From Cohaesibacter marisflavi (GTDB taxonomy: Bacteria > Pseudomonadota > Alphaproteobacteria > Rhizobiales > Cohaesibacteraceae): DNA of 64,000 nt. Under the pieces are notes generated by a model. That model had not been told where the DNA came from. It was given only the letters and a program-made list of their open reading frames with translations, and searched no databases. Positions 63,401 through 64,000 of this stretch are shown here, piece after piece. The DNA is taken from contig NZ_FOVR01000007.1 of assembly GCF_900115225.1 (NCBI RefSeq), forward strand, positions 124,001 to 188,000, in the 5' to 3' direction. Position 1 is the first letter of the stretch; each line of letters starts with the position of its first letter. The translations under genes were made by a program, and so were the position numbers.

Positions 63401-63893
63401 CCTGCGGGCGCACCCGATGGAACTGCTGCGCCCCTCCATGCCGGATCTGACCACCCATGGCGATCTGATGGTCACTTCGCTCAAGAGAGTGACCGTCTGT
63501 GGTCTGGTCATCACCCGGCAGCGCCCCGGTACTGCGTCGGGGGTCATTTTCGTGACACTGGAAGATGAGACCGGCGTTGCCAACGTCGTTGTTTGGCCCA
63601 AGATCTACAAGGCATTCCGGCGGGCGGTGATTACGGGGCGATTGCTCAGGGTGCATGGTACGCTGCAGAAGGAGGGCATTGTGGTGCATCTGATTGCCGA
63701 GCGGGTGGAAGATCTGTCGCACCGGCTCTCCGAGTTGGGACATCCGCTTGATGATGCTGTCGGCATCACCAATCCGCAGGCAGATGAGGCGCCACGGGGG
63801 CGTCCGGCCAAGGGGCTAGAGCGCGTACCATCGCGGGCCCGACACCCCCGCGAGCAGGCCAAGAAACTATTCCCGAGCCGTGATTTTCACTAG
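60426..63893 (+). CDS. dnaE2: Error-prone DNA polymerase DnaE2
   Basis: Catalytic polymerase of the SOS mutasome. PHP domain ([37 protein letters not shown]), palm with [25 protein letters not shown] (catalytic acids), [17 protein letters not shown], and the OB-fold near the end ([28 protein letters not shown]), all as in DnaE2. 1155 residues is within the usual 1070-1170. A non-conserved 33-residue N-terminal tail precedes MRPTAYAEL. Coupled to imuB by the ATGA overlap. Confidence 0.96.
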   Translation: [1155 protein letters not shown]

Positions 63894-63924
63894 CGGATTT
63901 CGTGTGCGGATTTCGTGTGCGGAT
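63893..63924. repeat. Short tandem repeat after dnaE2
   Basis: GCGGATTTCGTGT occurs twice in tandem and then starts a third time (GCGGAT). It begins at the last base of the dnaE2 stop codon. The last 76 bases of the window show nothing further. Confidence 0.7.
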
Positions 63925-64000
63925 GCGTGCCGGATATCGGTTTTGGCAGGTCAAAAGTCTGTTTTCCCCAGAGGTGGATAGATTGCGCCGGAGCCTTTCG

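Noticed and set aside
62427-63743. 438-codon minus-strand frame opposite dnaE2
   Set aside because: Same reason: codon-bias shadow.

Overview
The window is a contiguous stretch of chromosome from a motile alphaproteobacterium, most likely of the order Hyphomicrobiales (Rhizobiales). The evidence is the complete CtrA circuit (CtrA, its phosphotransferase ChpT, its inhibitor SciP), a Caulobacter-type fliF-fliG-fliH-fliN-flbD-flhA operon, an EipA/DUF1134 envelope protein, and an ImuA-ImuB-DnaE2 cassette behind a direct-repeat LexA box (GTTC-N7-GTTC). A Na+/solute symporter and a tripartite tricarboxylate transporter suit a marine heterotroph. The genus cannot be fixed from sequence alone; Cohaesibacter-like bacteria are a plausible guess. 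No tRNA, rRNA, CRISPR array, IS element or prophage was seen.

Layout. 0-11 kb: 3' part of ilvD, two secreted proteins of unknown role, prfC, an EamA exporter, a small ribbon-helix-helix-like protein, uup and a membrane-anchored coiled-coil protein. 11-13.4 kb: eipA, a YHS-domain protein and chpT. 13.7-19.7 kb: a chemotaxis operon cheA(hybrid)-cheW-cheY-cheB-cheR. 19.9-36.1 kb: ctrA divergent from fliI-fliJ, then hemG and pqiA-like, the minus-strand fliF-to-flhA operon, sciP, and flgD/fliK. 36.4-45.3 kb: mnmA, an Old Yellow Enzyme, an RNHCP protein, and tctC-tctB-tctA-argE divergent from a LysR regulator. 45.4-54.3 kb: a minus-strand cluster made of a HerA-like ATPase, a membrane protein fusing a degenerate histidine kinase to a DnaQ-type exonuclease, a lone receiver domain, a membrane protein, a cNMP/CBS/nucleotidyltransferase protein and a two-part Na+ symporter. 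54.8-63.9 kb: an RluA-type pseudouridine synthase, yaiI, glycerate kinase, and the SOS mutagenesis cassette.

How it fits together. Cell cycle and motility appear wired at the DNA level here. Two exact TTAA-N7-TTAA CtrA boxes lie upstream of fliF, whose operon encodes FlbD. FlbD keeps the sigma-54 GAFTGA loop, and a sigma-54-type promoter precedes fliK-flgD. SciP, which restrains CtrA, sits between the two units. The ctrA/fliI intergenic region carries four GANTC (CcrM) sites and CtrA-like half-sites. A dyad, CTAGG-N9-CCTAG, occurs in both the ctrA/fliI and fliF control regions; I cannot assign it to a known regulator.

The best candidates for undescribed biology are this shared dyad and the 45-54 kb cluster, where uptake, ligand sensing, nucleotidyl transfer, phosphorelay parts and nuclease/ATPase modules are encoded together. 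Start codons were chosen by hand from family alignments remembered and Shine-Dalgarno spacing; no search was run.
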